From: CAVONV01 sp963697355
GTDB taxonomy: Bacteria > Acidobacteriota > Vicinamibacteria > Marinacidobacterales > DATDRI01
DNA: 64,000 bases
Assembly: GCA_963697355.1 (NCBI GenBank)
Contig: CAVONV010000007.1
Coordinates: 62,001-126,000, forward strand
Direction of reading: 5' to 3'
Shown: positions 20,138 to 28,519 of the stretch, piece by piece
How the letters are laid out: every line of letters starts with the position of its first letter
How positions within the stretch are numbered: the stretch's first letter is position 1
Position numbers and translations under genes: made by a program
Notes under the pieces: model-generated
What the model saw: the letters and a program-made list of their open reading frames with translations, nothing else
Database searches by the model: none
What the model was told of the DNA's origin: nothing

Positions 20138-21299
20138 CGCCGTCGCAAGAATCCAGTTCTTTCTCGAGTTCTTCTTTCAGGTCCATTCGCAGCTTGATCC
20201 GTCTCAACAAGTCTTGTGTTGAAACCGCGCCAACGAATCCTCGAGCATCCACGACGGGTATGAGCGTCTCCCCGCTTGCAGCCAAGATCAACAGTCGGTT
20301 CGCTTCGTCGTCGGGGGCAACGGTACATTGGGCGAGCTCCGAGTCGTATGGGCGCATCGCCTCCGCCACAGTTACGTAGCGCCACCGAGCACGCTCGATC
20401 TTCTTGACCTCTCTGAGGCCAACGAGCCCGCGAAGGCTCCCTCCGTCCACAACGGGAAGCTCGGTAACGCCACTCGTGAGCATAACCCTGTGAACGAGGT
20501 CATCCAATACGACCAACGGGGTCACCGTAACGACTTCCTCGTCCAACACATCACGAACCTTTATGCCGTTCATAGATTCCTTGATCAGCATGTGCTGGTA
20601 GCTGGAACGGGCTGCGTTACGAAGGAACATTCCGATGAAGACATACCAGATACCGCCGACGAGATGGTTGAACAGAAATACCGACATGAAACCCAGAAAG
20701 ATGATGAGTAGTCCAAACCCGGACCCTACCGCGCTCGCCGTCCGAGTCGCCAAGCGGAGGTCTTCCCAGATCCCCCATAACACAGCACGAAGGACTCGCC
20801 CTCCGTCGAGAGGAAAGCCGGGAACCAGATTGAAAGCGACCAGTATCCCGTTCATATAGGCAAGGTATTTCGTCACTTCGATGATTGAAGCCGGCAATCG
20901 CCCCGATCCGGCCGAATAGAGACCCGCAAAACCGACGGCAAGGGCAAAGCTCATGGCAGGGCCTGCCATGGCGATATTCAGCTCCGCGGCGGCATTCGGC
21001 GGTTCGTCCGCCAACTCCGCGGCGCCGCCAAAAATGAACAAGATGATCCCCCGTATCGGTATTCCGAAACGGATGGCCACCAGGGCATGGGCCAGCTCGT
21101 GTGCCAAAACAGAACCAAAGAGTCCCAACGAGGCGAGCAACCCCAACGAGACCCTGGCTCCCCAGCCCAAATAAGGGAATTCTCTCGCGTAGACCATGGC
21201 CATGCTGGCGGTGAGGAGGAAGACGATGAACAACCAGGAAATGTCGACTTTTATCGGGATGCCGAATATCCGGGCCACTCGAAAGGGGCGGCCCATCAC
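20097..21299 (-). CDS. Site-2-type intramembrane metalloprotease (M50) with C-terminal CBS pair
   Basis: Multi-pass membrane zinc protease, 400 residues. Zinc ligands are in LAHELAHAL (HExxH) near residue 68 and in NLVPGFPLDGGR (the LDG motif) near residue 165. Residues about 245-370 form two CBS domains (VRDVLDEEVVTVTP, VTELPVVDGGSLRGLVGL; VAEAMRPYDSE, LIPVVDARGFVGAV), which usually sense adenine nucleotides. This M50-CBS layout cleaves membrane-bound regulators in other bacteria. Its ATG overlaps the stop of the upstream M48 protease gene by four bases, so the two proteases are co-expressed. Confidence 0.93.
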   Translation of the reverse strand: MMGRPFRVARIFGIPIKVDISWLFIVFLLTASMAMVYAREFPYLGWGARVSLGLLASLGLFGSVLAHELAHALVAIRFGIPIRGIILFIFGGAAELADEPPNAAAELNIAMAGPAMSFALAVGFAGLYSAGSGRLPASIIEVTKYLAYMNGILVAFNLVPGFPLDGGRVLRAVLWGIWEDLRLATRTASAVGSGFGLLIIFLGFMSVFLFNHLVGGIWYVFIGMFLRNAARSSYQHMLIKESMNGIKVRDVLDEEVVTVTPLVVLDDLVHRVMLTSGVTELPVVDGGSLRGLVGLREVKKIERARWRYVTVAEAMRPYDSELAQCTVAPDDEANRLLILAASGETLIPVVDARGFVGAVSTQDLLRRIKLRMDLKEELEKELDSCDGVSTRWRTARCQAQ

Positions 21300-22768
21300 C
21301 GTGGCTGACTCCTGGGAGGTTTCTTTCCTTCGACGGTCTTCAACAGTCTACCCGCTTCGATGATGTCATCGAGCTCGGCGTTGTTCGCGAGCGCGAGCTC
21401 GGGCATCATGTCCTCCTCCACATCGGTTCGGACGAAGGCTTGGCGAAGCGTCATGGTCTCAGGGACACGATAGAGCTTGATCCGCTGAGGTTGGATATTC
21501 AGCGCATCTCGGTCGCGGAGCCGATCGTAGCTGGAAATCACCTGCTGAAAGGTACGACGGTAGCGGTCGAAATTCGACTGCATGGTATAAGCCAATATCT
21601 CATAGATGAACTCCCCGTCCCGGATGAAGCCAGCTTCTCCAAGGACATACCCCGCGGAGATACGTGCCCGAAACGGTGCGCGATAGGCTTGAAAACTGCC
21701 CACCCGAATCCTCTCACCCGTGCGATACTCCAGTCCGTGCTGTCGAAAGAAACTTTCTCCGTAGGCGTCGGGTCGAACGCCCTGTTGAACACGGTTGGCT
21801 GTCAGTTGGATCGCGGCTCCACCGTCGGGCTCGGCGGCCATGACCGTCGATGGCATGTTCTGCACCTTCCAATCTTGTGGAAAGTCCAACTGGAATTTCA
21901 GGTCAGGGTGCTTGAACCGCGAGCCATCCATGAAGCCTTGCCGGGGATTCTCTCCGAACACCATGCCTTCGATGCGACGCAAGAAATCTTCCTCTCTCCT
22001 CGCGAGCTCCGTCGAGACTCCGCTGGTTTGCACTTGCTGAAGAATGCGTGCTTGACGGTCTTCCGGATCCGGGTGGGTCGACATCCACGAGGGGATCGAC
22101 TGTCCGGACTTCTCACCCAGGCGCTGGAGGACGTCGAAAAATGAGGCCATCTCGGCCGCGTCGTATCCGGCGGAAAGAGAGTAGCGAACCCCCAGAGTGT
22201 CCGACTCACGTTCGTCGTCTCGAGAGAACTTCAGAAAAAGGACGCCCAAGCCCGTCTGGATCAGATCACCATAGGGCCGCACTTCCGGCACAAATATCAT
22301 CCCCACACCCATGCCGATACCGGCAAGCTGGGCTCGAGATATTTGTTGCACACTGTGGCGCGCAGTGATGTGCCCGATCTCGTGGCCGAGAATACCCACC
22401 ATCGCGGCTTCGCTGTTCATGTGGGACAGAATGCCGCGGGTCAAGTAAACCGGCCCCCCCGGTAGTGCAAAAGCATTGACGATGGGAGAATCGAGGACAT
22501 GGAACTGCCAAGGTATGTTGGGCCGTTCGGAGCTTTTAGCCACACGCATCCCGAGCTCCGAAACGTAGGCCGCGAGATCCGGGTCGTCGTACAACCCCAT
22601 TTCCTGGTTGACCCGTTGAGCCTCTGCTTGGCCCATTTGTATCTCTTGGGCTTCACTGACGAGAACCAGCTCCTTCTTGCCGGTCACCGGGTTGGTGGCA
22701 CATGCCGACAATAACGTAAGTATGGCTAAAACAAGGATCAGGCGGTGAGAGTTGCTATGGCGTTTCAT
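21296..22768 (-). CDS. Lipoprotein M48 family metalloprotease (BepA/YfgC-like)
   Basis: Envelope zinc protease, 490 residues. A lipoprotein signal ends at LLSAC (Cys 23). The M48 active site is GILGHEIGHITARHS (HExxH), with the third-ligand glutamate in SRDDERESDTLGVRY. The Asn-Pro-Val-Thr-Gly motif just after the lipobox is usual in the lipoprotein M48 group. The C-terminal half (PDLKFQLDFPQDWKV onward) is an extra domain seen in BepA-like proteins of environmental bacteria. BepA relatives degrade or help assemble outer-membrane proteins, which fits the nearby TamB-Omp85 gene. Operon partner: the M50 protease. Confidence 0.92.
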   Translation of the reverse strand: MKRHSNSHRLILVLAILTLLSACATNPVTGKKELVLVSEAQEIQMGQAEAQRVNQEMGLYDDPDLAAYVSELGMRVAKSSERPNIPWQFHVLDSPIVNAFALPGGPVYLTRGILSHMNSEAAMVGILGHEIGHITARHSVQQISRAQLAGIGMGVGMIFVPEVRPYGDLIQTGLGVLFLKFSRDDERESDTLGVRYSLSAGYDAAEMASFFDVLQRLGEKSGQSIPSWMSTHPDPEDRQARILQQVQTSGVSTELARREEDFLRRIEGMVFGENPRQGFMDGSRFKHPDLKFQLDFPQDWKVQNMPSTVMAAEPDGGAAIQLTANRVQQGVRPDAYGESFFRQHGLEYRTGERIRVGSFQAYRAPFRARISAGYVLGEAGFIRDGEFIYEILAYTMQSNFDRYRRTFQQVISSYDRLRDRDALNIQPQRIKLYRVPETMTLRQAFVRTDVEEDMMPELALANNAELDDIIEAGRLLKTVEGKKPPRSQPR

Positions 22769-22824
22769 TGGAACGACATTCCTTTCACGAGGCGCGGCCC
22801 GCCGAATGGAGCTCCGCCGCGAGC

Positions 22825-23178
22825 TCAGGATTCTTCGGACGGGGGTGACCCGTCGGGCGGCGGAGCATCGCTCTTGGCAGGCTGTAACGGTGAAGGCGAG
22901 CGCAACAATGCAGAAACGATGACAGGTGTCCCGATACTCACCAGCCGGCGCATGGCCTTGAGAAACATGGCGGGTCTCCTCACGACAACGAAGCCCACGA
23001 CGGCTCCCGCGATTGCGAAAAAGAGAGGGTGGCGCATCACTTGTTGGCGGACGTTCATGGTCTGCTGAGCCCTGTCGGAAAGAACGCTCAAATCTCCGTC
23101 GATCTGCATCTGTCTCACTTCGAGAGACTGCCGTATTTCCTTCGCGCTCCGTTTACTATTGTGTTCCTGCTCACTCAC
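22825..23178 (-). CDS. DUF3618-like / YqjD-like stress protein
   Basis: About 117 residues. The start is a GTG at 23178 overlapping the upstream stop. The N-terminus (RSAKEIRQSLEVRQMQIDGDLSVLSDRAQQ) follows the DUF3618 pattern, an amphipathic helix, followed by a single hydrophobic segment (FFAIAGAVVGFVVV). The C-terminal tail is proline rich. Such proteins are membrane-anchored and often sit with YqjE- and YtxH-type genes, as here. Function is not established. Confidence 0.7.
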   Translation of the reverse strand: MSEQEHNSKRSAKEIRQSLEVRQMQIDGDLSVLSDRAQQTMNVRQQVMRHPLFFAIAGAVVGFVVVRRPAMFLKAMRRLVSIGTPVIVSALLRSPSPLQPAKSDAPPPDGSPPSEES

Positions 23179-23564
23179 TTCGAATTCTCCGCCTTCTTCC
23201 AGCGGTGGGAGAGCCACAGCCCGACGCCAATGTGTGTACCTCCAACTATAACGAGCGTCGCCGGCCAGCTACCGATGAGCTCTCTCAGAAACAAGAGCAC
23301 GCCGGCGGAAAGCGCCAAGATGCCCGCACACATCAGGAGCAGGACCACGACTCGATGTTCGAGCTCCAGTCGGAAGCTGACGAGCTCTTCCGCGATGGAC
23401 GTACTAATCAATTCGGCCCCGTCGCCGATCGCTTGTATGGACCCCAGAATGACCCGCCGCAAGAGATCCAAGCTCGACAATTGCCTAGGGTCTACCCGCG
23501 GCCGGTCATCCTGCTCGGCAGATGTGGAACCGCGGTCCTGTTTCATTTCGTCAGGAACCGCCAT
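23175..23564 (-). CDS. Phage-holin-like (YqjE/holin superfamily) membrane protein
   Basis: 129 residues with a soluble N-terminal tail, an amphipathic helix (GDGAELISTSIAEELVSFRLE) and two adjacent membrane segments (VVVLLLMCAGILALSAGVLLF and ATLVIVGGTHIGVGLWL). This is the layout of the YqjE/putative Actinobacterial holin-X family; the name does not imply a phage. It is the middle gene of a three-gene envelope-stress operon and overlaps the DUF3618 gene. Confidence 0.75.
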   Translation of the reverse strand: MAVPDEMKQDRGSTSAEQDDRPRVDPRQLSSLDLLRRVILGSIQAIGDGAELISTSIAEELVSFRLELEHRVVVLLLMCAGILALSAGVLLFLRELIGSWPATLVIVGGTHIGVGLWLSHRWKKAENSK

Positions 23565-23567
23565 AGC

Positions 23568-23873
23568 TCAGCTCTTCGTGATCGCTCGTGCGGCCTTTTT
23601 TACGCCTTCGGTGGTCTCGGAGTAGGCCTCACGTGCCCTCTCGGTTCCATCGGCAACGGTTTCTCGAGCCTTCTCGTAGTACTCTCCACCACGATCACGA
23701 AGCCCGGACACCGCTCCTCCCGTCCGTTCCCTCAGTCTCTTGCCTTCCTCGGTCAAGGTGTCGCGCATCTCCTTGCCCGTTTTCGGTGTGAGTAGGAGCG
23801 CTGCCATAGCTCCCAGAGCCGCGCCGACAAAAAAGCCGGCGAGGAAGTTGTAGCCACCATTTCCATCCGACAT
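23568..23873 (-). CDS. YtxH domain protein
   Basis: 101 residues. The N-terminal glycine/alanine-rich membrane segment FLAGFFVGAALGAMAALLL followed by TPKTGKEMRD is the YtxH signature. The rest is a long charged helix (RLRERTGGAVSGLRDRGGEY). YtxH proteins are general-stress associated in Bacillus; here the gene leads the YtxH, holin-like, DUF3618 operon. AGGAGGTGA lies just before the ATG. Confidence 0.85.
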   Translation of the reverse strand: MSDGNGGYNFLAGFFVGAALGAMAALLLTPKTGKEMRDTLTEEGKRLRERTGGAVSGLRDRGGEYYEKARETVADGTERAREAYSETTEGVKKAARAITKS

Positions 23874-24106
23874 GATGTCACCTCCTCAGAGTCTTTGCGG
23901 GCATTCTCCCACGAGAGTCATCATTGACTTCGTCCCGCAAACCATGGGTACCAGTCAAGATCCTGCTATAAGGGAAAACCGGTTTCCTCCCCTGTGCAGC
24001 CGGCCTCTCGATGAAGCGGATCGCTTGTGTCCGATCAGCAGATGATTGGATAGCCGGGCAGCGGGTTTCACCGGGGTCCCCTTATTTGGATCATAGCACG
24101 TTTACC

Positions 24107-24133
24107 GCCTCCTGGTTGCCGGATCCAGGAGGC
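24107..24133. terminator. Hairpin downstream of the ferredoxin gene, no T tract
   Basis: GCCTCCTGG (24107-24115) and CCAGGAGGC (24125-24133) form a perfect 9-bp stem with a 9-nt loop, about 30 bases past the ferredoxin stop on the minus strand. There is no run of T after it on either strand, so it may be a processing or stabilising element rather than an intrinsic terminator. Confidence 0.45.
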
Positions 24134-24163
24134 CCCGAACCGCATTGTGGTTAACAGGAGAGC

Positions 24164-24424
24164 TTATTTGTCATAGTAAGCGGTGTTTCTGTCCCTGAAG
24201 TCCGCCCATTTGTCAGGCAACTCCTCTTCCGGGAAGATCGCCGTCACGGGGCAAACCGGCTCACAGGCGCCGCAATCGATGCAGGTCTCGGGGTCGATGA
24301 AGAGCTGATCCACCTCTTCGAAATCACCTTCCTCTTTGGTCGGGTGAATACAATCGACGGGGCAGACCTCTACACACGCAGTATCCTTGGTCCCTATGCA
24401 AGGCTCAGCAATCCAGTACGACAT
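24164..24424 (-). CDS. 7Fe-type bacterial ferredoxin
   Basis: 86-residue electron carrier. The first cluster region CIGTKDTACVEVCPVDCI has spacing C-x7-C-x3-C, typical of a [3Fe-4S] site plus one ligand of the other cluster. The second, CIDCGACEPVCPV, gives the [4Fe-4S] site. The C-terminal tail is that of the FdxA/Azotobacter-type group. GGAGGAGA precedes the ATG. It lies 72 bp after nuoN on the same strand, so it can be co-expressed with complex I and is a candidate donor for a complex that lacks the NADH module; that link is inference. Confidence 0.93.
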   Translation of the reverse strand: MSYWIAEPCIGTKDTACVEVCPVDCIHPTKEEGDFEEVDQLFIDPETCIDCGACEPVCPVTAIFPEEELPDKWADFRDRNTAYYDK

Positions 24425-24496
24425 AAGTTTTTCTCCTCCTTGTTGTAGTGAGCCTGCGACGGCTCACCCTTGCTCCGGTTTATCAACTTGCTGCCG

Positions 24497-26005
24497 CTAC
24501 ATGATATCCAGCAGTTTCTGTGAGTACTCCGTAATACGGTCCAAATATCCCCATAGAATCAGACCAATAATGTTGGGGATAAGTAAGACAAAAAGCAAGC
24601 CTGAATATATCGGGTGTAGCACGAGGCGGCGTGGTTCAGGCGCCGCATCACCCTCGATGAACATCACTCTCATGATTTTCATGTAATAGAAGGCTGCGAT
24701 GGCGCTGTTCAATACTCCCACGACCGCGAACAAGCCCAGTCCGGCACGTACAACTGCGGCAAAAACATACAACTTGGCCAGGAAACCCGCAAACGGCGGC
24801 ATCCCCATGAGGGATAGCAGAAAAATACCCATAGCGACGGTCAGAAAGGGCGAACGCTTCCAGATCCCCGCATAATCTCTGATGTCGAAACTCCTCGAGT
24901 CGTCGTAGATGGCAATGATGACCAAAAACGCCCCGATATTCATGAAAAGGTAGATCACCATGTACATCAACATGGCCTGGATGCCTTCTCCGGAAAGGAC
25001 CACCGCACCCATGAGAATGTAGCCGGCATGGGCGATGCTCGAATAGGCAAAAAGTCGCTTGAGATTGCTCTGAAGAAGCGCGGCAATGTTCCCCAAGGTC
25101 ATAGTGGCGACCGAGACCCCAATGAGAATCGCCTGCCAGTCGATTTGCCCCACCATATGCCAAACCGAGCCGTCCTCGCCCGTCGGCGCAGCCATTCCTC
25201 CATAGAAAAACCGAACAAAAGCGGCGAATCCGGCGATTTTCGGCCCCACGGAAAGGAAGGCGGTGACGGGAGTTGGTGCACCCATATAGACGTCCGGACA
25301 CCAAAAGTGGAAAGGTACAGCGGCTATCTTGAATCCCAGGCCGACCAATATCATGATGACGATAAGGAGCATCGCCGGTTCGGATCCGGCCATCGCTCCG
25401 CCGCCTTGGAGCGCCCCTCGTATCGTTGCTAAGTCCAAACTTCCGGTTAGACCGAAGAGAAGTGACATGCCGTAGAGCATGATCCCGGTGGAAATAGCTC
25501 CGAAGAGGACGTATTTGAGAGACGCCTCGTTCGATAGCCTCTCCGTTCTCAGATAGCCCACCATAATGTAGGAGGTGATCGAGACCATTTCCAAACTCAA
25601 ATAGAGCATCAACAAATGGATCGAATTGGCCATCCACATCATGGACACTGTCGCTGCGAGCAACAGAACGTAGAGCTCCCCTCGATGCACCGACGCGAGC
25701 TCCTCCGAGGGAATCGCAATCAGGGCAACGAACAAAGCTGTCACGATGAAAATCAGGCGCAAGAGTATGCCAAACGCGTCGAGCGCGAGCATGCCAGAAA
25801 ACAGAGTGCCTTCCGGTGCATTCATCAAATCGACCGCAAAGTACCCTCCCAGACTCAGCCCAGCCAGCGTGAGCAACGGGATGAGCTTGTTTCGGTCCCT
25901 GTGTCCCTTCAGGATCAGATCCCAGGCCAATACGAAGCCGAGGGTCAAGACCAGAGTCAGTTCGGGCATGAAGTACTTCAGACTGGATAGTGTTCCGAGC
26001 GCCAC
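24497..26005 (-). CDS. nuoN: NADH-quinone oxidoreductase subunit N
   Basis: Antiporter-like membrane subunit of complex I, 502 residues with about 14 hydrophobic segments. Typical motifs include LYLSLEMVSITSYIMVG (with the key Glu of helix 5), AAVPFHFWCPDVYMGAPTPV and SSIAHAGYILMGAV. It follows nuoK directly with a gap of only 5 bases, so nuoL and nuoM, which normally lie between K and N, are absent at this site. Confidence 0.96.
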   Translation of the reverse strand: MALGTLSSLKYFMPELTLVLTLGFVLAWDLILKGHRDRNKLIPLLTLAGLSLGGYFAVDLMNAPEGTLFSGMLALDAFGILLRLIFIVTALFVALIAIPSEELASVHRGELYVLLLAATVSMMWMANSIHLLMLYLSLEMVSITSYIMVGYLRTERLSNEASLKYVLFGAISTGIMLYGMSLLFGLTGSLDLATIRGALQGGGAMAGSEPAMLLIVIMILVGLGFKIAAVPFHFWCPDVYMGAPTPVTAFLSVGPKIAGFAAFVRFFYGGMAAPTGEDGSVWHMVGQIDWQAILIGVSVATMTLGNIAALLQSNLKRLFAYSSIAHAGYILMGAVVLSGEGIQAMLMYMVIYLFMNIGAFLVIIAIYDDSRSFDIRDYAGIWKRSPFLTVAMGIFLLSLMGMPPFAGFLAKLYVFAAVVRAGLGLFAVVGVLNSAIAAFYYMKIMRVMFIEGDAAPEPRRLVLHPIYSGLLFVLLIPNIIGLILWGYLDRITEYSQKLLDIM

Positions 26006-26010
26006 GGTAC

Positions 26011-26316
26011 CTAGCCTTTCAAGACTCGAGCTTCGTCCAAATCGACGGTCTTTAGGATGCGGTACAAATTCAGGATGATAGCCAGAGCCACGGCCGCCTC
26101 ACAGGCCGCAACAACGATCACGAACACCGCAAAGACCTGTCCGTCGAGATTCGCCGATGAGTAACGCGAGAAAGCCACTAGATTGATGTTGGCGGAGTTG
26201 AGAATCAACTCAATCGACATCAACACGTTGACTGCATTCTTGCGCGTCAGCACACCGAAGACACCCAGCGAAAAGAGCGCCGCCGAAACAATGAGAAAAT
26301 GTTCGAGCGGAATCAC
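26011..26316 (-). CDS. nuoK: NADH-quinone oxidoreductase subunit K
   Basis: Small membrane subunit, 101 residues, three helices. The start is a GTG at 26316 whose first bases overlap the nuoJ stop (GTGA), giving VIPLEHFLIVSAALFSLG; longer readings only extend into nuoJ. The proton-path glutamates are visible in NVLMSIELILNSANIN and AACEAAVALAI. Its stop is 5 bases before nuoN. Confidence 0.95.
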   Translation of the reverse strand: MIPLEHFLIVSAALFSLGVFGVLTRKNAVNVLMSIELILNSANINLVAFSRYSSANLDGQVFAVFVIVVAACEAAVALAIILNLYRILKTVDLDEARVLKG

Positions 26317-26819
26317 AGATCTGTTCTCCTGCGGACGATCATGGCGGCTCCAATCAAGGCGACCAACAACAAGACCGATGCTGCTTCGAAAGGCAGAATG
26401 TAGTCCGTCAAAAACAAGCGCCCGATGTGCTCGGAAGTCGGTCCTTCCATGACCATGCCCATCTTTCGCCATGGAGTTCTGTAGATAATCGCGACGAGAG
26501 ACACGAAGACCAACAGGGCCACAACCGCCCCAGGCCAGACTTGGAACGCCTCGGTTTTGAGATTCATGTCATAGATACGGTGGGTCAGCATGACACCGAA
26601 AAGCAGCAGGACGAGAATTCCACCAACGTATATCAATACTTGAGCACCGGCCAAGAAATCAGCACCTAGGATCAAATAGAAAACCGCTACGCCGAAAAAC
26701 GTCGCCAATAAAGCAAAGGCGGAATGAACGAGATTCTTCCCGCTCACTACGAGCATCGCCGAGGTGATCACAAAGGCCGCAGTGACATAGAAGATGATTT
26801 GTAGACTCAGTTGTTCCAT
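26313..26819 (-). CDS. nuoJ: NADH-quinone oxidoreductase subunit J
   Basis: Membrane subunit, about 168 residues from the ATG at 26819 (MEQLSLQIIFY). Five hydrophobic segments; FLAGAQVLIYVGGILVLLLF is the conserved TM3 region of NuoJ. It lies between nuoI (7-base gap) and nuoK (overlap). Confidence 0.94.
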   Translation of the reverse strand: MEQLSLQIIFYVTAAFVITSAMLVVSGKNLVHSAFALLATFFGVAVFYLILGADFLAGAQVLIYVGGILVLLLFGVMLTHRIYDMNLKTEAFQVWPGAVVALLVFVSLVAIIYRTPWRKMGMVMEGPTSEHIGRLFLTDYILPFEAASVLLLVALIGAAMIVRRRTDL

Positions 26820-26826
26820 GTCGACG

Positions 26827-27363
26827 TCACTCGCCTCCCACCGCCGCCGGCTCGGGCTCCTCCAGCGGTTTGGGTGGAGCAGGCTCCTGTTTGGCGAACC
26901 GATATAGGAGATTCCCCTTGTTGCTCTCGGCAAACTCGTACTCCGGCGTCATCACGATGCAATCCGTCGGGCAAGGAAAAACGCACAACGCACAATAGCA
27001 GCAAAGCGTCATGTCGATATCGAATTGCACCACTCCTTGCTTGATCGGCATGCCATTGGAGGCGAAAATGGTCGGGTCGGTCTTTTCCCTCTTCTGGGTC
27101 GTGATGTAAATACAATCCACCGGGCATGCTTTTTCACATTGTTTGCAGCCGATGCAATCTTCGATTTTGACGTGAAGCCGCATCCGTGACCGGGATTGGA
27201 GAAGTCCTTCCGGCACGATGGAGGAATGCCAACGCTCTTCCGGCTTTTCGTCCCCCGTGTATTGTTGGGTGACATTCGGCATGAAGAGGTGTTTCCCCGT
27301 CACCCACATTCCCTTAGCGACGGTGACAACCGCCTCGACCAGATGAGTGAAATACTTTTTCAT
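26827..27363 (-). CDS. nuoI: NADH-quinone oxidoreductase subunit I (2x[4Fe-4S])
   Basis: Peripheral-arm iron-sulfur subunit carrying clusters N6a and N6b, 178 residues from the ATG at 27363. The two cluster motifs are CIGCKQCEKACPVDCI and CCYCALCVFPCPTDCI. The N-terminus has the usual amphipathic helix. In a complex without NuoE/F/G, electrons would have to enter close to this subunit or NuoB/C/D. The C-terminal tail is proline rich. Confidence 0.95.
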   Translation of the reverse strand: MKKYFTHLVEAVVTVAKGMWVTGKHLFMPNVTQQYTGDEKPEERWHSSIVPEGLLQSRSRMRLHVKIEDCIGCKQCEKACPVDCIYITTQKREKTDPTIFASNGMPIKQGVVQFDIDMTLCCYCALCVFPCPTDCIVMTPEYEFAESNKGNLLYRFAKQEPAPPKPLEEPEPAAVGGE

Positions 27364-27379
27364 GCCCTCCCCATGAACA

Positions 27380-28519
27380 TCATTTCCCCAGCGACAAAAA
27401 GCCAACCAGGGCGAGAAGCACGAAGGAGATGGGAATCAAATACTTCCAACATAGCGTCATGAGTTGGTCGACTCTGAGTCGCGGAAGCGTCCATCTCAAC
27501 CACATCTGTACGAACACCAAGAAGAGTGCCTTGAAGAGGAACAGCAATGATCCCGGCAATAGTGAATGGGGTAGGACTCCGTGCCAGCCACCCAAGAAGA
27601 GAATGGCGCCGACGCCGCTCACCAGAAACATCGCCCCGTACTCCGCAAGGAAGAAGAAGGCGAAGCGCATGCCGCTGTATTCCGTGTGGAATCCACCCAC
27701 CAATTCGGACTCTGCCTCGGGGATATCGAATGGAGTGCGATTCGTCTCCGCCAAACCGCAGATGAACAGCACGATGAAGGCCACCAGGTTCAGCCCGTAC
27801 ATGCGAAAGATGAACCAGTTGAATAGCCCCCCTGACTGGGCGGCAATGATGTCTTGGAGATTCATGCTTCCCACTTGAACGACAACGACCAAGAGCGTCA
27901 GCACCGTCGGAATCTCGTAGCTCACCATTTGAGCTGCCGAGCGCATGCCCCCATAAAGTGAATATTTGTTGTCCGATGCCCAGCCTGCCATGAGGAGGCC
28001 GATCGAATTCAGAGAGGTAATCGCCACGATATAGAGTAGACCTATATTCAAATCAGAGAGAACGAGATCGGCACCCCAAGGAATGACGGCAAAGGCTGCA
28101 AAGGTTCCCGTTACCACCAGATACGGCGCCAGTTTGAATAGAGGCCGGTCCGCCTTCTCGGGGATGATGTCCTCCTTGAAAATCAACTTGATCCCATCGG
28201 CAAAGCTCTGCAGGACCCCGTGCCACCCCACTCGCATGGGACCCAGTCGATCCTGGGTATGGGCGGCGACTTTACGCTCGAACCAGATAAAAAAGATCGG
28301 CAAGAGAGTGAGAACCGCCACGGTTGCCCCGACACCAAGCGCCGTCGACACCAACGCATGAAGCTCAGCAGGAACAACGGCTTCGATCTGGACCGACACA
28401 AAACCGGCAATGAGAGGTAGCGCGCCTACGACGACCAGGAAACCAAGAACAGCCAAGAGAACACCTAGCGAGACAAACGGCAGGATTTTCATTTCGATCT
28501 GTCGTGCTCGCGTAATCAT
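27380..28519 (-). CDS. nuoH: NADH-quinone oxidoreductase subunit H
   Basis: Membrane subunit forming part of the quinone site, 379 residues. Diagnostic stretches are ERKVAAHTQDRLGPMRVG, QSFADGIKLIFKEDI, AETNRTPFDIPEAESELV and FHTEYSGMRFA. It is somewhat longer than E. coli NuoH owing to an N-terminal extension; an internal ATG at 28492 could be the true start. In the standard operon nuoE, F and G separate nuoD and nuoH; here nuoD and nuoH overlap by one base. Confidence 0.96.
   Translation of the reverse strand: MITRARQIEMKILPFVSLGVLLAVLGFLVVVGALPLIAGFVSVQIEAVVPAELHALVSTALGVGATVAVLTLLPIFFIWFERKVAAHTQDRLGPMRVGWHGVLQSFADGIKLIFKEDIIPEKADRPLFKLAPYLVVTGTFAAFAVIPWGADLVLSDLNIGLLYIVAITSLNSIGLLMAGWASDNKYSLYGGMRSAAQMVSYEIPTVLTLLVVVVQVGSMNLQDIIAAQSGGLFNWFIFRMYGLNLVAFIVLFICGLAETNRTPFDIPEAESELVGGFHTEYSGMRFAFFFLAEYGAMFLVSGVGAILFLGGWHGVLPHSLLPGSLLFLFKALFLVFVQMWLRWTLPRLRVDQLMTLCWKYLIPISFVLLALVGFLSLGK

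Noticed and set aside
23175..23564. Prophage holin
   Set aside because: The protein is of the YqjE/holin-X type and sits in a YtxH stress operon; there are no other phage genes.
24648..25637. 329-codon frame inside nuoN
   Set aside because: It is an alternative frame of a clear nuoN; the product is His/Arg/Gly-rich shadow sequence.
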